The notes under the pieces: model-generated
Database searches by the model: none
What the model was told of the DNA's origin: nothing
Seen by the model: only the letters and a program-made list of their open reading frames with translations
DNA from: Chloranthus sessilifolius
Lineage: Eukaryota > Streptophyta > Magnoliopsida > Chloranthales > Chloranthaceae
NCBI GenBank assembly: GCA_021018995.1
Contig: CM037596.1
Coordinates: 10,615,501-10,679,500, forward strand
Direction of reading: 5' to 3'
Length of the DNA: 64,000 bases
Translations under genes and position numbers: made by a program
Shown here: piece after piece, positions 11,855 to 23,307 of the stretch
Numbering within the stretch: position 1 is the stretch's first letter
Layout: every line of letters starts with the position of its first letter

Positions 11855-12130
11855 GTGAAATTAGGAAAAGGAGGGATTGTCGCATCAGCAATAGAGGCGC
11901 TACGCGTCGAGCTCCTATCAATATGCGCAGAGATATCTCTACGCCCGAGCGCATATCCCCAGGCCTATATATATATTTCTTCTCCGGTAATCACTCGACA
12001 GAATCTCCAAAGCACCATATTTCTTCTCCTTTCTTCCTCTTTTTCTTCCTTTTTCTTTCTTCATCTTCTTCCTCAAATCCGCCAAAGTCAAAACAACTAT
12101 GTCAGTTGTAAAAACCAAGAAGAAAACCTA
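11855..12130 (+). promoter_or_regulatory. Promoter-like segment with TATA box and CT-rich leader
   Basis: A TATA-like run (GGCCTATATATATATTTC, near 11,961-11,978) is followed by about 100 bases of CT-rich sequence, the usual look of a plant core promoter and 5' leader in the + direction. No credible reading frame follows. It may be a relic LTR promoter or the end of the Tat element. Confidence 0.4.
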
Positions 12131-12183
12131 AAAAAAGAAAAAAATAAAATCTGAAACCTTAAAAAAACAAGCTCTGAATTCGT

Positions 12184-12300
12184 GACAGTGGGTACCCACT
12201 ATCAGTAAAAACCTGGTGGTGAGCACCCACTGCCAATATTTCACATCAGACAGTGGGTTCCCACCGTCAGATTATCACATCTGATGGTTGCTACCATTGT
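12184..12300. repeat. Four consecutive ~20-bp imperfect palindromes
   Basis: The series reads GACAGTGGGTACCCACTATC, then a TGGTGGTGAGCACCCACTGCC-like unit, then GACAGTGGGTTCCCACCGTC, then a TGATGGTTGCTACCATTGT-like unit. Each can fold on itself, and the arms share a GTGGGT/ACCCAC core. They sit between the promoter-like segment and an ATCGG-rich repeat. Confidence 0.65.
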
Positions 12301-12620
12301 TTTAATTATCAACCATATGTATCAGGTCGGGTTAGGCCCCATCCACTACAGATATACAACCTGATTTTGTAGGGGTGCAAATAGATCAAATATCGGACCA
12401 TATCAGTCTATTTCAGGTCATATATCGGCCGATATCTATCGGATATGAACGAGAAAATACCAAAAATACCCTTTTGCTTTTTCTTTTTACTTTTTTATAT
12501 TTGTATTATTTTAAAAATGAAAAAAATGCTTAAATATCGGCAGTTTTGGTCAATACGTACCCGATATCTATCGGCCTGAGACCTGCCCGATATGCCGATA
12601 TACATGGGACTTTAAATCCC
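12300..12620. repeat. ATCGG/CCGAT-rich dispersed repeat, copy 1
   Basis: It starts near ATATGTATCAGGTCGGGTTAGG, passes through GGCCGATATCTATCGG, and ends GATATGCCGATATAC. It shares long stretches with 28,140-28,510 (including GGCCCCATCCA and AAAATACCAAAAATA) and shares words with 31,600-31,900. No protein was recognised. The class is unknown. Confidence 0.6.
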
Positions 12621-12845
12621 TAGTTGCAACATCATTTTGTAATCTAAATCGTTCATTCATCCAAACACAGCCATTAATCAATCAACCGATTGGAACCCAG
12701 AATTCACCAATAATAAGAGCGATTTACTATGAATTCAAATACTAAATAAGACCAATTTTTTAGCAGAAATAAAATATACTATCAATTCCAATGTTTGTAT
12801 AAATAAACGATAATATAAAGAGAGCTCAAAAGAATGAAAAATAAC

Positions 12846-12983
12846 CTTAAACAAACAGTGATCTAGGTCTTGCTGTATTTCCTTAATAGCTTCCCGATTA
12901 CGGCGCCTCGCAGGGGCTTCATCGAGGTTCATTTTCCTGAGACTTTTTAGAAGCTCTTCCATCACCACCACCTCCAAGCTCAT
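12846..12983 (-). pseudogene. First-exon relic of a monoglyceride lipase/esterase-like gene
   Basis: A 46-codon frame (MSLEVVVMEELLKSLRKM, then LDEAPARRRNREAIKEI, then DLDHCLFK) is followed directly by a GT splice donor (AAG|GTTATT). The pattern ARRR-REA-K-IQ-LDHCLFK resembles the N terminus of plant alpha/beta-hydrolase monoglyceride lipases and caffeoylshikimate esterase-like proteins, whose first exon ends near this point. This is recall, not a database match. Downstream on the - strand (12,845 to about 12,300) I find no catalytic exon, only intron-like and repeat sequence. The flanks match 28,030-28,960, where the exon itself is missing. It is probably an orphan exon left by rearrangement or transposon capture. 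Confidence 0.45.
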
Positions 12984-13019
12984 CTCTGTTCTTCCTCTCC
13001 CCTTCTTCTTCTTTCGGAT

Positions 13020-13715
13020 TTATATCCTAATCATAAAATCTGATGATGGGTCATGATCATAAATTTAAGGGATGAATCATGAGTTCTATGTGGCCAGAAA
13101 GTCTCCACTAATTTTGCTACTTTTTTATACCATGGGACAAGGGAGAGAAGACGAAGAAGCAAAGTTTGAAACGAAACGTTCGACTGTTTATAGTTATACG
13201 GGCGGGTCGGGTCGGGTTCCAATGACAAAACTGGGACCCAACTGTGAACCTGGCCCGACTCCGACATTGCCCTGAAAACCTGACCCAACCCGGTAAAAAC
13301 AATGTTTTTAAAACAAGACAGCAGGGGAACTGGTTCTGGCATCGGTTCGGTCGGGCCGGGTCATTTCAACGTAAAAAATATTACTTTAAATAAAAATATG
13401 AATTAATCATTATTTATTTTTATAAAGTTTAATTTTAATATAATTTTTTATTTTTAAAATATTAAAAATAATAATAAAGTCAAATACTTAATATTTATCA
13501 ATTTCTGAAATATGTATGTATTTTATGATTGTTTACCTGTGTATAACACCTTTTCAAATTAGATTAGAAGTTTTATCATTTTTTCCAAAGCTATTTAAGT
13601 AAAGTGTATAAAATTTTAAATTAATTAAGTACTAGATATATTTTTATGCTATTTTAATTCTACAAATAGAGCATAAAGAAATTTAAATTTTAAACAAAAA
13701 ATAAGTATGATTATA
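13020..13715. other. AT-rich spacer with a duplicated upstream segment
   Basis: 13,060-13,140 (TCATGARTTSTATGTGGCC, then CTCCACTAATTTTGCT and TTTTTATACCATG) is matched at 28,690-28,765. A GC-rich stretch (CGGGTCGGGTCGGGTT) follows. 13,380-13,706 is AT-rich with no feature seen. Confidence 0.5.
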
Positions 13716-14053
13716 GAGTACCTTTAATCCACCCACCAAATATTTGACTTCATCCATGTTGAAACACACTGACTGCATTGACTCAGACGATGGAAATTAT
13801 TTATCATCTCAATCTTTCACACAGTGGATCTTGAGATCATGGGCTTAAAATCAATTTTGAGCGTGCACGTGATGTTAAGATCACTTTTTTGAGATGTTTG
13901 TCATGTGAAATACAATATTGACCGTCCAATGGTACGCCCATGATCTTAAGATCCATCGTGTAAAAGAGTGAGAGGATAAACAATCTCCTATCATCTCAAT
14001 GAGTTTCAACGTGGGTGAACTCAAAGATTTGGGGTGTGGATTTAAAGGTACTC
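13716..14053. mobile_element. Mutator-like MITE, GAGTACC termini, 9-bp target duplication
   Basis: A 338-bp noncoding element starts GAGTACCTTTAATCCAC and ends GTGGATTTAAAGGTACTC, in inverted orientation. It is flanked by ATGATTATA (13,707-13,715) and ATAATTATA (14,054-14,062), a 9-bp target duplication with one mismatch, which fits the Mutator superfamily. The interior is a long imperfect foldback with CAATCTTTCACACAGTGGATC and its complement. The same core appears in the elements at 23,308, 31,061 and near 33,890. Confidence 0.75.
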
Positions 14054-14394
14054 ATAATTATATGAATCGGTCCCTTTTTTTTAACTGGATGAACCGAGCA
14101 GTTCATTAAAAGATTGAGTGGTTCACCGGTTGAACCAGAAAAACCAAAAATTTGGTTTTTAATTGGACCAAACCAGCTCCGATCAAATCGGGTCAGACCA
14201 GCCAGTCTAGTCTATGTGGTTTTTAACTCCCCGAGTAAAACCCTCCTATTTTCACATATGAAAGAGGAAATTATTATATGACTCGAGTCACGAGATATAA
14301 ACTCATGACTCTAGCCCTTATTGGGTGCATGTCACATAAGCGAGTTTTGAAAAGTTAATTGATGTGACATTGAGTCAATAAGAGTTCGAGTCAT

Positions 14395-14395
<1 letters not shown>

Positions 14396-14468
<73 letters not shown>
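14396..14468. repeat. (TA)n microsatellite
   Basis: An uninterrupted TA run of about 73 bases, directly left of a MITE. Such runs mark the borders of several elements in this window. Confidence 0.95.
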
Positions 14469-14469
<1 letters not shown>

Positions 14470-14474
<5 letters not shown>

Positions 14475-14860
14475 TTGGTTCCGTCCTCTATGGGAGAACG
14501 CTCAAACGTCTTCCAAGATCTTGTAGAGATCAATATGGCATCTAAAACGTAATTTGGGTACGATGGAGAGCATAAGGGAACAACTTAAATCAATTTTTCA
14601 AAAAAAAAAAAAATTTATTTTATTTTTAAGGTCTCTGTCAAAGTTTGATTAATTTTAATGGTTTAAATTTCAAGGCTAAAAAAATATATGGTGGAGATAA
14701 GTTTTCGAATTTATTTTTTTTGCTAAATATGATCTAAGCAAAGCACTCGTGCTTTGTGTGCGATCAATTTGGCATCATGCTGCCAATTAGAGCTGTTTTC
14801 CTCATTCTTAGAAGACGCTTGAGCAACCTCCAATGGAGGATCGAACATACATATTTTCTT
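14470..14860. mobile_element. Foldback MITE, first of a pair in TA repeats
   Basis: The left end reads GAGAGTTGGTTCCGTCCTC and the right end reverse-complements to a GTTCGATCCTCCATTGGAGG form. The inner words CAAACGTCTTCCAAG and CTTAGAAGACGCTTGAG face each other. TA repeats flank both ends. It is an older relative of the next element. Ends are approximate. Confidence 0.6.
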
Positions 14861-14875
14861 ATATATATATATATA

Positions 14876-15251
14876 GGGAGCCGGTTAGGTCCTCCATTGG
14901 AGGACGGTCACCGTCCTCCAAGATTCACGTGGAGCTCCACATGGCACCCAAAACAGTGTTTGGGTGCCACGTGGAGCACAAGTGGACGGTATAGATCAAT
15001 ATTAAAAAAAAAATCGAAAAAAACTTTTTAAACCCACAAGTCAAAGTTTGACGGGTTTCATTGGTTCACATTTCACGGTTCAAAAAACAGACGGTGGAGA
15101 TGAGTTTTCAAATTTTTTTTTTTCAAAGATGATCTAAGAAATGCATCCGAACTCTACGTGGCATCGAAACAATATTTTGGGTGCCACGTGGAGCTCCACA
15201 TGGAAGCTTGGAGGACGGTGATCGTCCTCCCATGGAGGACGGAGGCCTTTT

Positions 15252-15253
<2 letters not shown>
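14876..15253. mobile_element. Foldback MITE, second of the pair
   Basis: About 378 bp, bounded on both sides by TA repeats. The left terminus GGGAGCCGGTTAGGTCCTCC faces a right terminus that reverse-complements to GGAAAAGGCCTCCGTCCTCC. The terminal repeats continue inward as GGAGGACGGTCACCGTCCTCC, itself a palindrome. Near 14,931-14,975 a GGAGCTCCACATGGCACCC / GGGTGCCACGTGGAGC pair folds again. It appears to insert at TA. No coding capacity. Confidence 0.7.
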
Positions 15254-15290
<37 letters not shown>

Positions 15291-15879
15291 CAGGTCGAGT
15301 CGGGTTGCTCGACCCAACCTAACCCAAAGGTTGGGTTGGACGTCTCATGCCTGACATGATAGGTCACTTGTAAGTACTGAACGCTGTAAAATATGTTGTA
15401 ACGACTTTGACTTTTCAGTATGAGTTATCCAACCCGTGTACGAAGGTTGGGTCACCTGTAAGCACCTAGTTCCAGCTGACTTGGTACTCGGGTTACTCAA
15501 GTCATCCGCCAAATCATTTCAATTTCGATCCCCACCTTAACGATAATTTAAACCGAAATTTTGATCCAAATTTATATAGAGGGAAAATTATCGGCCAAAA
15601 TTCAAATTTTCAACCTAAATTTCAGTTCAAATTTTTTATTTGACCGAAACCGCTATTTTGATCTTGCTCCGGACGGTTGAAATGAGATTACCTCCCATTT
15701 CAACATACTCTAAAATCATGTTTAGTCCTAACTTTAGGTGATTTTTAAATATACAATATTATGATATAAAACTAGATGTTGTTTGGGGTCAAAATCATAA
15801 TTTTATGAAGTCACCGAAATAGTGAAAATCGTGATTTTGTAAAATTCCATTTCAGTTTTATAAAACATGTATCACGAAA

Positions 15880-16455
15880 GGGAGCCAATATTTGCAACCC
15901 AAATATAAGCTCTTAGAAGTTTAAAAAGAAAATTAGGGATTAAAAAGGGTTGCAAGTTATATAAACTATGGAAGTGCTTTTACCCATTTAGAATTATTCT
16001 ACAAGACGCAAAATTTTTAGTTGTTCTTTTTCCCCCACTTTTGAGCCATTCTTTCTCTTAAAAGTAGAAACGAAGAGAGGGAATGAGAAAACGGCCGAGA
16101 ACAAAATCTTCATTTAGTTTGTAATTGGGAAGAAGAAAATAATCGACGATCAATCTAAAGCTTATGAATTGATTAATAATTATATAAAGTGTATACTTTC
16201 TATTTAGAAGAAGAAGAAGAAGAAGATTTCTCTCAAATTTCTAGCATTTTAAACGATTTATTACATGTGGCTCCCATTATTTTATTTTTATTTTTTATTT
16301 TTTTAAGTGGGCTGCAATTATATGATGCTCATGGAAGATAACGCTCACTATATTTATTTATGTTTTGTTTAAAGTGGGGTGCAATCACATATTGACTATG
16401 CAGTCATTAAAATGGACCAATGGCTTATATTTGAGGTGCAAGTATGGCCTCTCAT
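15880..16455. mobile_element. MITE with GGGAGCC-type terminal repeats
   Basis: The left end GGGAGCCAATATTTGCAACC, continuing to CAAATATAAGC, is mirrored at 16,421-16,452, where GCTTATATTTGAGGTGCAAG leads to GGCCTCTC. The element at 29,406-29,795 has related termini. A SINE sits in its right edge. No clean target duplication was found. 15,300-15,879 to its left holds only AT-rich spacer and some AAATTTCGGCC-like words. Confidence 0.6.
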
Positions 16456-16654
16456 ATATATTTTTTTTATAATATGAGTATTTGAGTCTCTTAGAGTACC
16501 TGCCTAATCCCAAGGGCACATACGAACTCCAAATTCAACACATGTCAGGTCAACACAGGATATAAATCCCTAGGGTAGCCTTAGGAGGGGGAGGAGATTC
16601 GAACTCAAGTTTCCTGCTTTTGGAAGTAAATACCTGGCCAGCTCGCCTAACCCC
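16456..16654 (-). mobile_element. tRNA-derived SINE with a 15-bp or longer target duplication
   Basis: On the - strand the head reads GGGGTTAGGCGAGCTGG (A-box-like), and 50 bases on GAGTTCGAATCTCC (B-box-like), the two internal RNA polymerase III promoter elements of tRNA genes. The body ends in an AT-rich tail. The insertion is flanked by direct repeats (16,430-16,455 and 16,655-16,680) sharing the exact 15-mer GTATGGCCTCTCATA and differing at 3 of 26 positions overall. Such long duplications are made by LINE-driven target-primed insertion. About 199 bp, no coding capacity. Confidence 0.75.
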
Positions 16655-16979
16655 TTGAAGTTCAGGTATGGCCTCTCATAGATGATAGCACAAGTAATAA
16701 TTATGTCAAGTGTCGTATTATGTCATTCAGTATAGTTATAATTATGTATTGTTATAATTATGTATTGTGTCATTGAATATTGTTAAAGTTAAGATTTTTA
16801 TTGACCAGCCTAACAATAAAAAATTGCAATTTGCATAATCTGTTTTTTAAAGAATTAAAAAAATACAAATATTATAAAATTAAAATTCACGACGAAATTT
16901 GAGATCAATGTAAAGTGGCAACTCCATCATATGATTATCAGCTATACATCCATTCATGCAGATGTCTAGACTCCCAAAG

Positions 16980-18509
16980 TGTCACGACCCGACATCCTTC
17001 CCCATCCCGAGGGTTTAGAATTCCGAGTTATGACCCGCACATATATCCCGGATATGCTAAGCGGACATACACCTAATCAGAATTCTTACGCTATCTGGTT
17101 CCACGAAATCCGCGAAAGTCAACAATATAAAGGTAGGATATAAAACAATCATAAATACTGAATAAATATAATAAAAATCTCGATAATCCACAAATAACCG
17201 AAACAAGAAGTCGGAGACAAATCCGATAAAGAAAATCATAGAGTCAACAGAAAAGTATCAAATGAAATACGATAACATATCTAAAACTATCAGTAATCGG
17301 TTCTCGGATCAAAGTCAGCACCGAGGTCCTCTTGATATACAGCGGCGTTGCCCTCCTAAGGCTCCTGATACTCAATGTTCACGGGGTCAACGAAGTCAAC
17401 GTCAATGAGATCTGAATAGTCGGTGTCTACTCCACCAACGTAATCACCTACAGTTGTTTATATTATCGTGGGATGAGTTTACTCAGTCACATAAACTCAG
17501 TGGATACACCAGCAATCCATCTCATTCTACTCAGGTGCATTGTAGGTGTATTAAGTGAGTAATAAACATAGTATATCAATAGAAGCAGAAAAAGCATGGC
17601 AAAACTAAGTGCATAACGTAGAACTCATATCATAACATAAATGCAGGACCATGATCTAGACACTCATATCTTAACGTAACTCACCATAACTCGTAATATA
17701 TCATATTTTATTATTCTCACACATACGTCTGTATATCGCATGAGCGTAACTAACATACTCATAAATTCTAAACGACCTGTGCCAGAATCACGACTTGAGC
17801 TACCATGTGAGGGTCACCATAGTATCATACCAACATATCATAACACCCTTATATTATACTCATACTCCTCCATCCAGCCCAATGGGGAGACATAAATGGT
17901 CACACATACTCGCAACCTTCTTATATTCGTACTCTCGGTCATACTCATACTGTCTCCCAGAGACCCGTCTTGGCTATAAGACTTTTCCCTTAAGGTGGCT
18001 AAGCAAGGAACAACATGTATAGAGACTTAAATTTTTAATCTGTTGCTAGCATACACAACGGTATCTTATTATCGTATTCATAACTTATCTTATCTCATAC
18101 TCATACTCGTATCATACTTTTACAACTTAATTCTAGGACTAGCTATAATGGGATTACCTCACCACAGTTAAGGCCTAAGACCCGAGTCTCATATCATAAC
18201 TCATATCTTATCCTCTCATATTAAAACTCGGGGTGATAGGGTCATCGTATATGCCACCGTATACAAGATTATACTGAATTCACACTCACTCGACTTGTTA
18301 TAATGTCTCATACCACTATGAGTTGTAAGACATGTGAATACGATGTATTCCTCGCTTCGATACCATCTAGGCCAATCAACGGATTCAAGCGTAGACATAA
18401 TCTCATACACACACGTATATATGGCCTAACATGTCCATAACTTATATAAAATGATTAAGATGGAAACACAAATTATCATACACACAATATAGATTTACAT
18501 TTAGATTTC

Positions 18510-18555
<46 letters not shown>

Positions 18556-20531
18556 ACACCAATACACTAATAGGATATGGTAGCTATTAATATGAGTTCA
18601 ATAATGTGAATGTCAGTGTTCAATTTTCATGAGGTATTGAATTTCTAACCTTTCGTGTTATTGAAAAGATCGCGTTAAAGCGATAATTTGATATATATAT
18701 ATATATATATATATTACTATAATTGGATAATTAAATTAAAAAGTATTTATAATCACTAAGTCACTACAAAAAATAAGACTATTAACAGTAATTTTTTACA
18801 ACAAAAAACTTTCGCTATTAACCAAAAAACTATTAAGACAATTAGCGGCAAGAGTATTAGCGACAGTTTTTTTGTTAATAGCAGCAGTTTATGACTATCG
18901 CTAATAGTCATATTTTTTGTATTGAGTTGTAATCTATCATGATCATCGATCGAAAGACCTTAAGTAAGATATAATATACATAGAAGTTTTGGTCATGAAA
19001 ATTAAAAGATAATACTAAATTCGTGTAGTCTTTGGTCATTCAAAATTGAACCCGACTTGTTGCTCTATTTTGACCTCTAAAACGTTAGATTCGAGAAATA
19101 ACTATTTCAAATAAAATTGTAAATTTCGCTGTCTTCTTTCCTATGCCGCAATAATCGCGTCAATCCAAGGTCGAAATAAAAAGTTATAGCCAAAATATCG
19201 GGATCAGTACATTAATGGACATGAGCTCGGGTTCGTGGTCATAAATTTGGGTTCGCAGTCGCGATTTCGGACTCAAAACTTTAAAATGGTGCAATCTATT
19301 ATTCTTTTAAATAAAATAAGAATATAGCTTAATTTTGAACTTAATTAATTTTAAATAAATAATAAATAGACTTGCAATAATAATATGTTATTATAGTTTT
19401 AGTAAAATGATAAATTACTAATTATATAGATTTAGAAATAAACAATATCAATATGATATTATTCCAATTAAGTCAATCTATCAAATTTACAAATACTAAA
19501 GTTTAATTAATTTTTTTAGATTTAAAAGAAGATAAAATATTAAATATGAAAACCTAATAGAAAAGTACAATATTAAATAGTCAAACAAAGGGATTATTTA
19601 AAAAGAGAAATAAAATATAAACCCGACTTACTAATCATGTAACTTTCATAAAATATAAAATACCAAATATACATATTTATCATAATTAAAGGTATTCATA
19701 TTTAATTAGTATGTAGATTTAAGAGGAAGTAGACATATTAAATATGCAGACTTAATAGAAGGTAAAATATTAATAGCTCAAACAAAAGAATTGTTTGAAA
19801 AGATAAATAAAATATTACCCAGCTTACAAATTAGACAACTTTCAAGGGAAAATATAATATTAAACATACAGATCTATTAATTTATGAGATATTACGGTGT
19901 AAATAAGATTTTTAAACCCGTCGATATGCAATCGAACACATCCTACACGACGAGATCTGAGAAGAACAAGATGGATTGATGGGAACCCACTTTTTGAAGT
20001 ATGAACGGTAGATTTACGGCGGTTCGAATTGAAAAGGTCGATGTCCAGGTTGTCGGTTCGTCTAAGTCTTGGGAGAGAATAATTTTTTATTATAGAGAGC
20101 AGAGAGCTTTTAAAGTTTTATTTATAATGATAGAAAGTTTTAGATTAATTCTAATTAAGACTTTTGGTAAGAGATTTAATAAAATAGAAGTTTTTCTATG
20201 CAATAAGAATTCATACGTAAAAAGTTTTGTTCCAGTTCTTTGTGTAAGCACCGAACTAAATTGTGTTTCTCTTCTGAAATTACAGTTATACCCTTTAACT
20301 TACTTGATCACTTAAAATGGGTATAACTTTTTATATTCTTATCGAAAATCGATAAATTATATATTGTTGGAATCATATCGACGAGCACTTCACCATGAGT
20401 CTAATATTGATATAGAAAAATCATAACTTTTTTAAAAGATAGTAGGTTCCGATATGAAGCTTTAACACCGTACATGGTATGATACATCATTTAACACTGT
20501 TAAAAGAGTAAAAAAAAATTGGGTTGTTACA
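16980..20531 (-). mobile_element. 3.55-kb solo LTR, chromovirus (Tekay-like)
   Basis: The sequence begins TGTCACGACCCGACATCC and ends GGGTTGTTACA, so on the - strand it runs TGTAACAACCC...GGGTCGTGACA, the TG...CA form of Tekay-type LTRs. It is flanked by CAAAG and GAAAG (4 of 5 bases match), as expected of a target duplication. A segment near the lower end (17,440-17,520) resembles the same position in the other Tekay LTRs here, supporting the - orientation. No gag-pol flanks it. Inside are a CACTA MITE (18,762-18,924) and TA microsatellites (about 18,507-18,548 and 18,692-18,714). Unlike its relatives, it has no clear TCGA palindrome array. Confidence 0.7.
18762..18924. mobile_element. CACTA-type MITE with AGT target duplication
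   Basis: It starts CACTACAAAAAATAAG and ends in a decayed TTTTTTGTATTG. The 3-bp flanks are AGT (18,759-18,761) and AGT (18,925-18,927), the duplication size of the CACTA superfamily. The interior carries repeated GCGGCA / CGCTATTA words. Relatives lie at 30,540, 35,930 and 37,544. Confidence 0.8.
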
Positions 20532-21769
20532 GAAAGTGAATGAAGGGAACCTTAACTCTCTAGATTTATCTCCTATGAGTCATCATTTCCCATGATTTTA
20601 GAAAAAAACAAATAATAAGTTTTTATGTTAATCTAATAGTGTGAAAATGATCCGCAAATCAGTGAAATGTTTCATATTTCATTTCTAAAACCATTGATCA
20701 CTATTAAATCAACTATGATCAACGTTTAAAAAAAAAAGAAAAGAGTTTTTGACAGCCCACAATATTTTTTACCAAATAAAAGAAAAAATCATACCTATAG
20801 CATGCCAACACGGTTGAATTGGGTCACATGAAAAATGTGCATTTTTTATAGTCTAAACCTTTTTTTACTTGTATAGCCTTGAAATTCATTTCACAAGTGT
20901 CCTCTTTTAAAAGCAGCGAACCTAGGGTTTCAAACCGAAAGAAGTTGTAGTCCATCGTCTGCTTATCAATTTATAGGTTGGGTACTTTCTAGCAAGGATC
21001 AAAATTTCGGCCGAAATGACCAAAATTTCGGTCCAAATTATCGGTTTCGGTCTCCACAGAAATGAAATTTTGGACTGAAATTTCGGTCTTGTTTGTATGG
21101 GGATCGAAATTTAAATTATCGAATTTCGGCCAAATTTTCGATTTTCGATTTCGGTTTTGGTCATGCCTGAAACCAAAATTTTGGCCGAAATTTTGATCCT
21201 TGCCTTCTAGCATGAGATGATGTACAAGATAGATGACATATGCTACTGGTAGTGCATTGGGCTAGCAAATAGCATTCAGCCAAATCGACATCATTTTCGT
21301 AATATAATTATTTATTTTTTATCCTTGATCCTAACTGTAGAAATCCTAAGCTGAATCTTTCCAAATTCTATAAAAAAACTAATGTTTAAGTTTAGGTGAA
21401 TAATGGATCATTGATATTTAAAAGAGACTTTATAAGCGTGAAAAAATGAAACTCTGAGGTTAAAAAAGGATTTTTATTTCTTTCTAAAGTCTCAAAAAAT
21501 TTATGCTTTCAAAATAATCTGTGTTTTAAGATTGGGAAATTTACCTGATCGGCCCTGTCAGATATAGGTTTTACGTCAGAGGCCCTATATTTTCACATTT
21601 ACCCAAATCGACCAGCTGGGAGCCTAGCCGACCGTAAGGATAGCAAAAAGTCCAAATTACCCCCTTTCTTTACCGCACAAAAATATCATCTTCTTCCTCA
21701 TTTTAATCTGGTACAGTTTTTAAAAGTCAGAGGTGGCGAAGGTGACGGCGTCTTCTCCTCAATTCAAAC
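20532..21769. other. Spacer with AAATTTCGGCC palindromic text
   Basis: Most of this is AT-rich without features. At 20,990-21,210 the words AAATTTCGGCC, TTCGGTC and their complements repeat about a dozen times, forming a self-complementary block. A short - strand frame there is only a by-product of the repeats. No gene seen. Confidence 0.5.
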
Positions 21770-22253
21770 TATTCCGATCTGCTATTTGGATCGACCCAGA
21801 TACACCTTTTTCGTCAGAGACTGTAGTAGATTAGAATGAGGAAGAAGAGGATACACCTATATAATTTAAAATTTTAAATATTTATATTTTTTTACGTGTT
21901 CTGTGATGTGAAGCGAGATCTATTCGATCAAACTATTAGAATTTGCTATTTGGATCAAACCCAAATACCTTTTAAATGGAAGTAGCATATTAGAATGAGG
22001 AAGAAGAGGACACACCTATATAATTTAAAATTTTAAATATTTACATTTTTCTATATTTACGCGATGTGAAACGAGATCTATACCGTCTGATTTGAAAGCT
22101 ATAATATAAAATCGATAGTTCCAAAGATAGATATGAGAAAAAGGCGATATCGACTCTGTATGATCGATATACACTCTAAGATCGATCATTTTTAAGAGTC
22201 GTCATCGACTTTGTACAAAGTCGTCATCGACTCTATACAGAGTCGTCATCGAT

Positions 22254-22297
<44 letters not shown>

Positions 22298-22870
22298 CGA
22301 TGGCGACTCTGTACTGAGTCGTCATTGATTATATATAAAAAAAAAAAAAAAAAACTTAAAATATTTATTTATTTATTTATTTTTATTTTTTTATGTAATC
22401 GATGACGACTCTGTATCGAGTCGATGACGACTCTGTACTGAGTCGTCATCGATTATATTAAAAAAAAAAAAATTAAAATTTTTTTTATTTTTATTTTTTA
22501 TTTTTGATTTTTATATAATCGATGACGACTCTGTACTGAGTCGATGACGACTCTGTACTGAGTCGCCATCGACTCTGTACAAAGTCGATGACGATTTTGT
22601 ACAGAGTCGATGACAACTCTTAAAATGATCGATGCAGGCTATGCAGTCGATATCGATTATCAGTCGATATCGCCTTTTCTCTATCTATCTTTGGAACTAT
22701 TGATTTTATCAGCCTTCAAATCGACGTTAGATCTCAGCATTTCAGCCTGAAAAATGTAAATATTTAAAATTTAAAATTATATAGGTGTATCTCTTCTTCC
22801 TTATTGATAATCGATCTGACGAAAAGGTGTATTTATCAATCAAATAGCAGAATTTTAATCACATCGCCTA
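21770..22870. mobile_element. 1.1-kb foldback with a CGATGACGACTC repeat core
   Basis: The arms are inverted copies: GAATGAGGAAGAAGAGG, then ACACCTATATAATTTAAA and TATTTGGATCRAA on the left face GGTGTATCTCTTCTTCC, TAAAATTATATAGG and TTCAAATAGCAG-like text on the right. The left arm is partly doubled (21,760-21,920 and 21,930-22,080). The centre (22,130-22,680) holds many copies of CGATGACGACTCTGTAC and its complement, separated by a (TA)n run (22,258-22,294) and A/T-rich pads. Near 22,102-22,160 and 22,660-22,700, GATAGTTCCAAAGATAGAT faces ATCTATCTTTGGAACTATTG. No coding capacity. Confidence 0.75.
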
Positions 22871-22898
22871 TCTCATTTTTGAAATTGTTTAAAATATG

Positions 22899-23180
22899 AA
22901 ACTAATAATTCAAAGGTACTTTATTTAGATAGCATCATTTAAAGGTACATGAGTCATCTTTTTAACTGGTTTGAGAATTATAAATTTTGAATTTTGATTC
23001 TAAACATTCGTTATTTCCTTACAATTAATTCAACTTAAAATTAAACTAATAATTCAAAGGTACTTTATTTAGATAGCATCATTTAAAGGTACATGAGTCA
23101 TCTTTTTAACTGGTTTGAGAATTATAAATTTTGAATTTTGATTCTAAACATTCGTTATTTCCTTACAATTAATTCAACTT
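22899..23180. repeat. Perfect 138-bp tandem duplication
   Basis: 22,899-23,036 and 23,043-23,180 are identical over 138 bases by eye, with a 6-base spacer. Both run from AAACTAATAATTCAAAGG to ACAATTAATTCAACTT. The lack of substitutions in noncoding DNA points to a very recent event, or to an assembly artefact. Confidence 0.9.
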
Positions 23181-23307
23181 CGAAAGGTTATAACTTTTTT
23201 TATAAAACTTGTGATGAGTATTATGCAATTAGAAAAAAAATTGTAAGTCTGCTTGAGGTTGTTCGGGCTTGAACTTTCGTTATCTAAAAAGGCAGAAGAT
23301 TATAAAT

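Noticed and set aside
12735-12845. Extension of the esterase-like frame past the splice donor
   Set aside because: After the GT donor the translation becomes hydrophobic, A/T-driven sequence, as expected of an intron.
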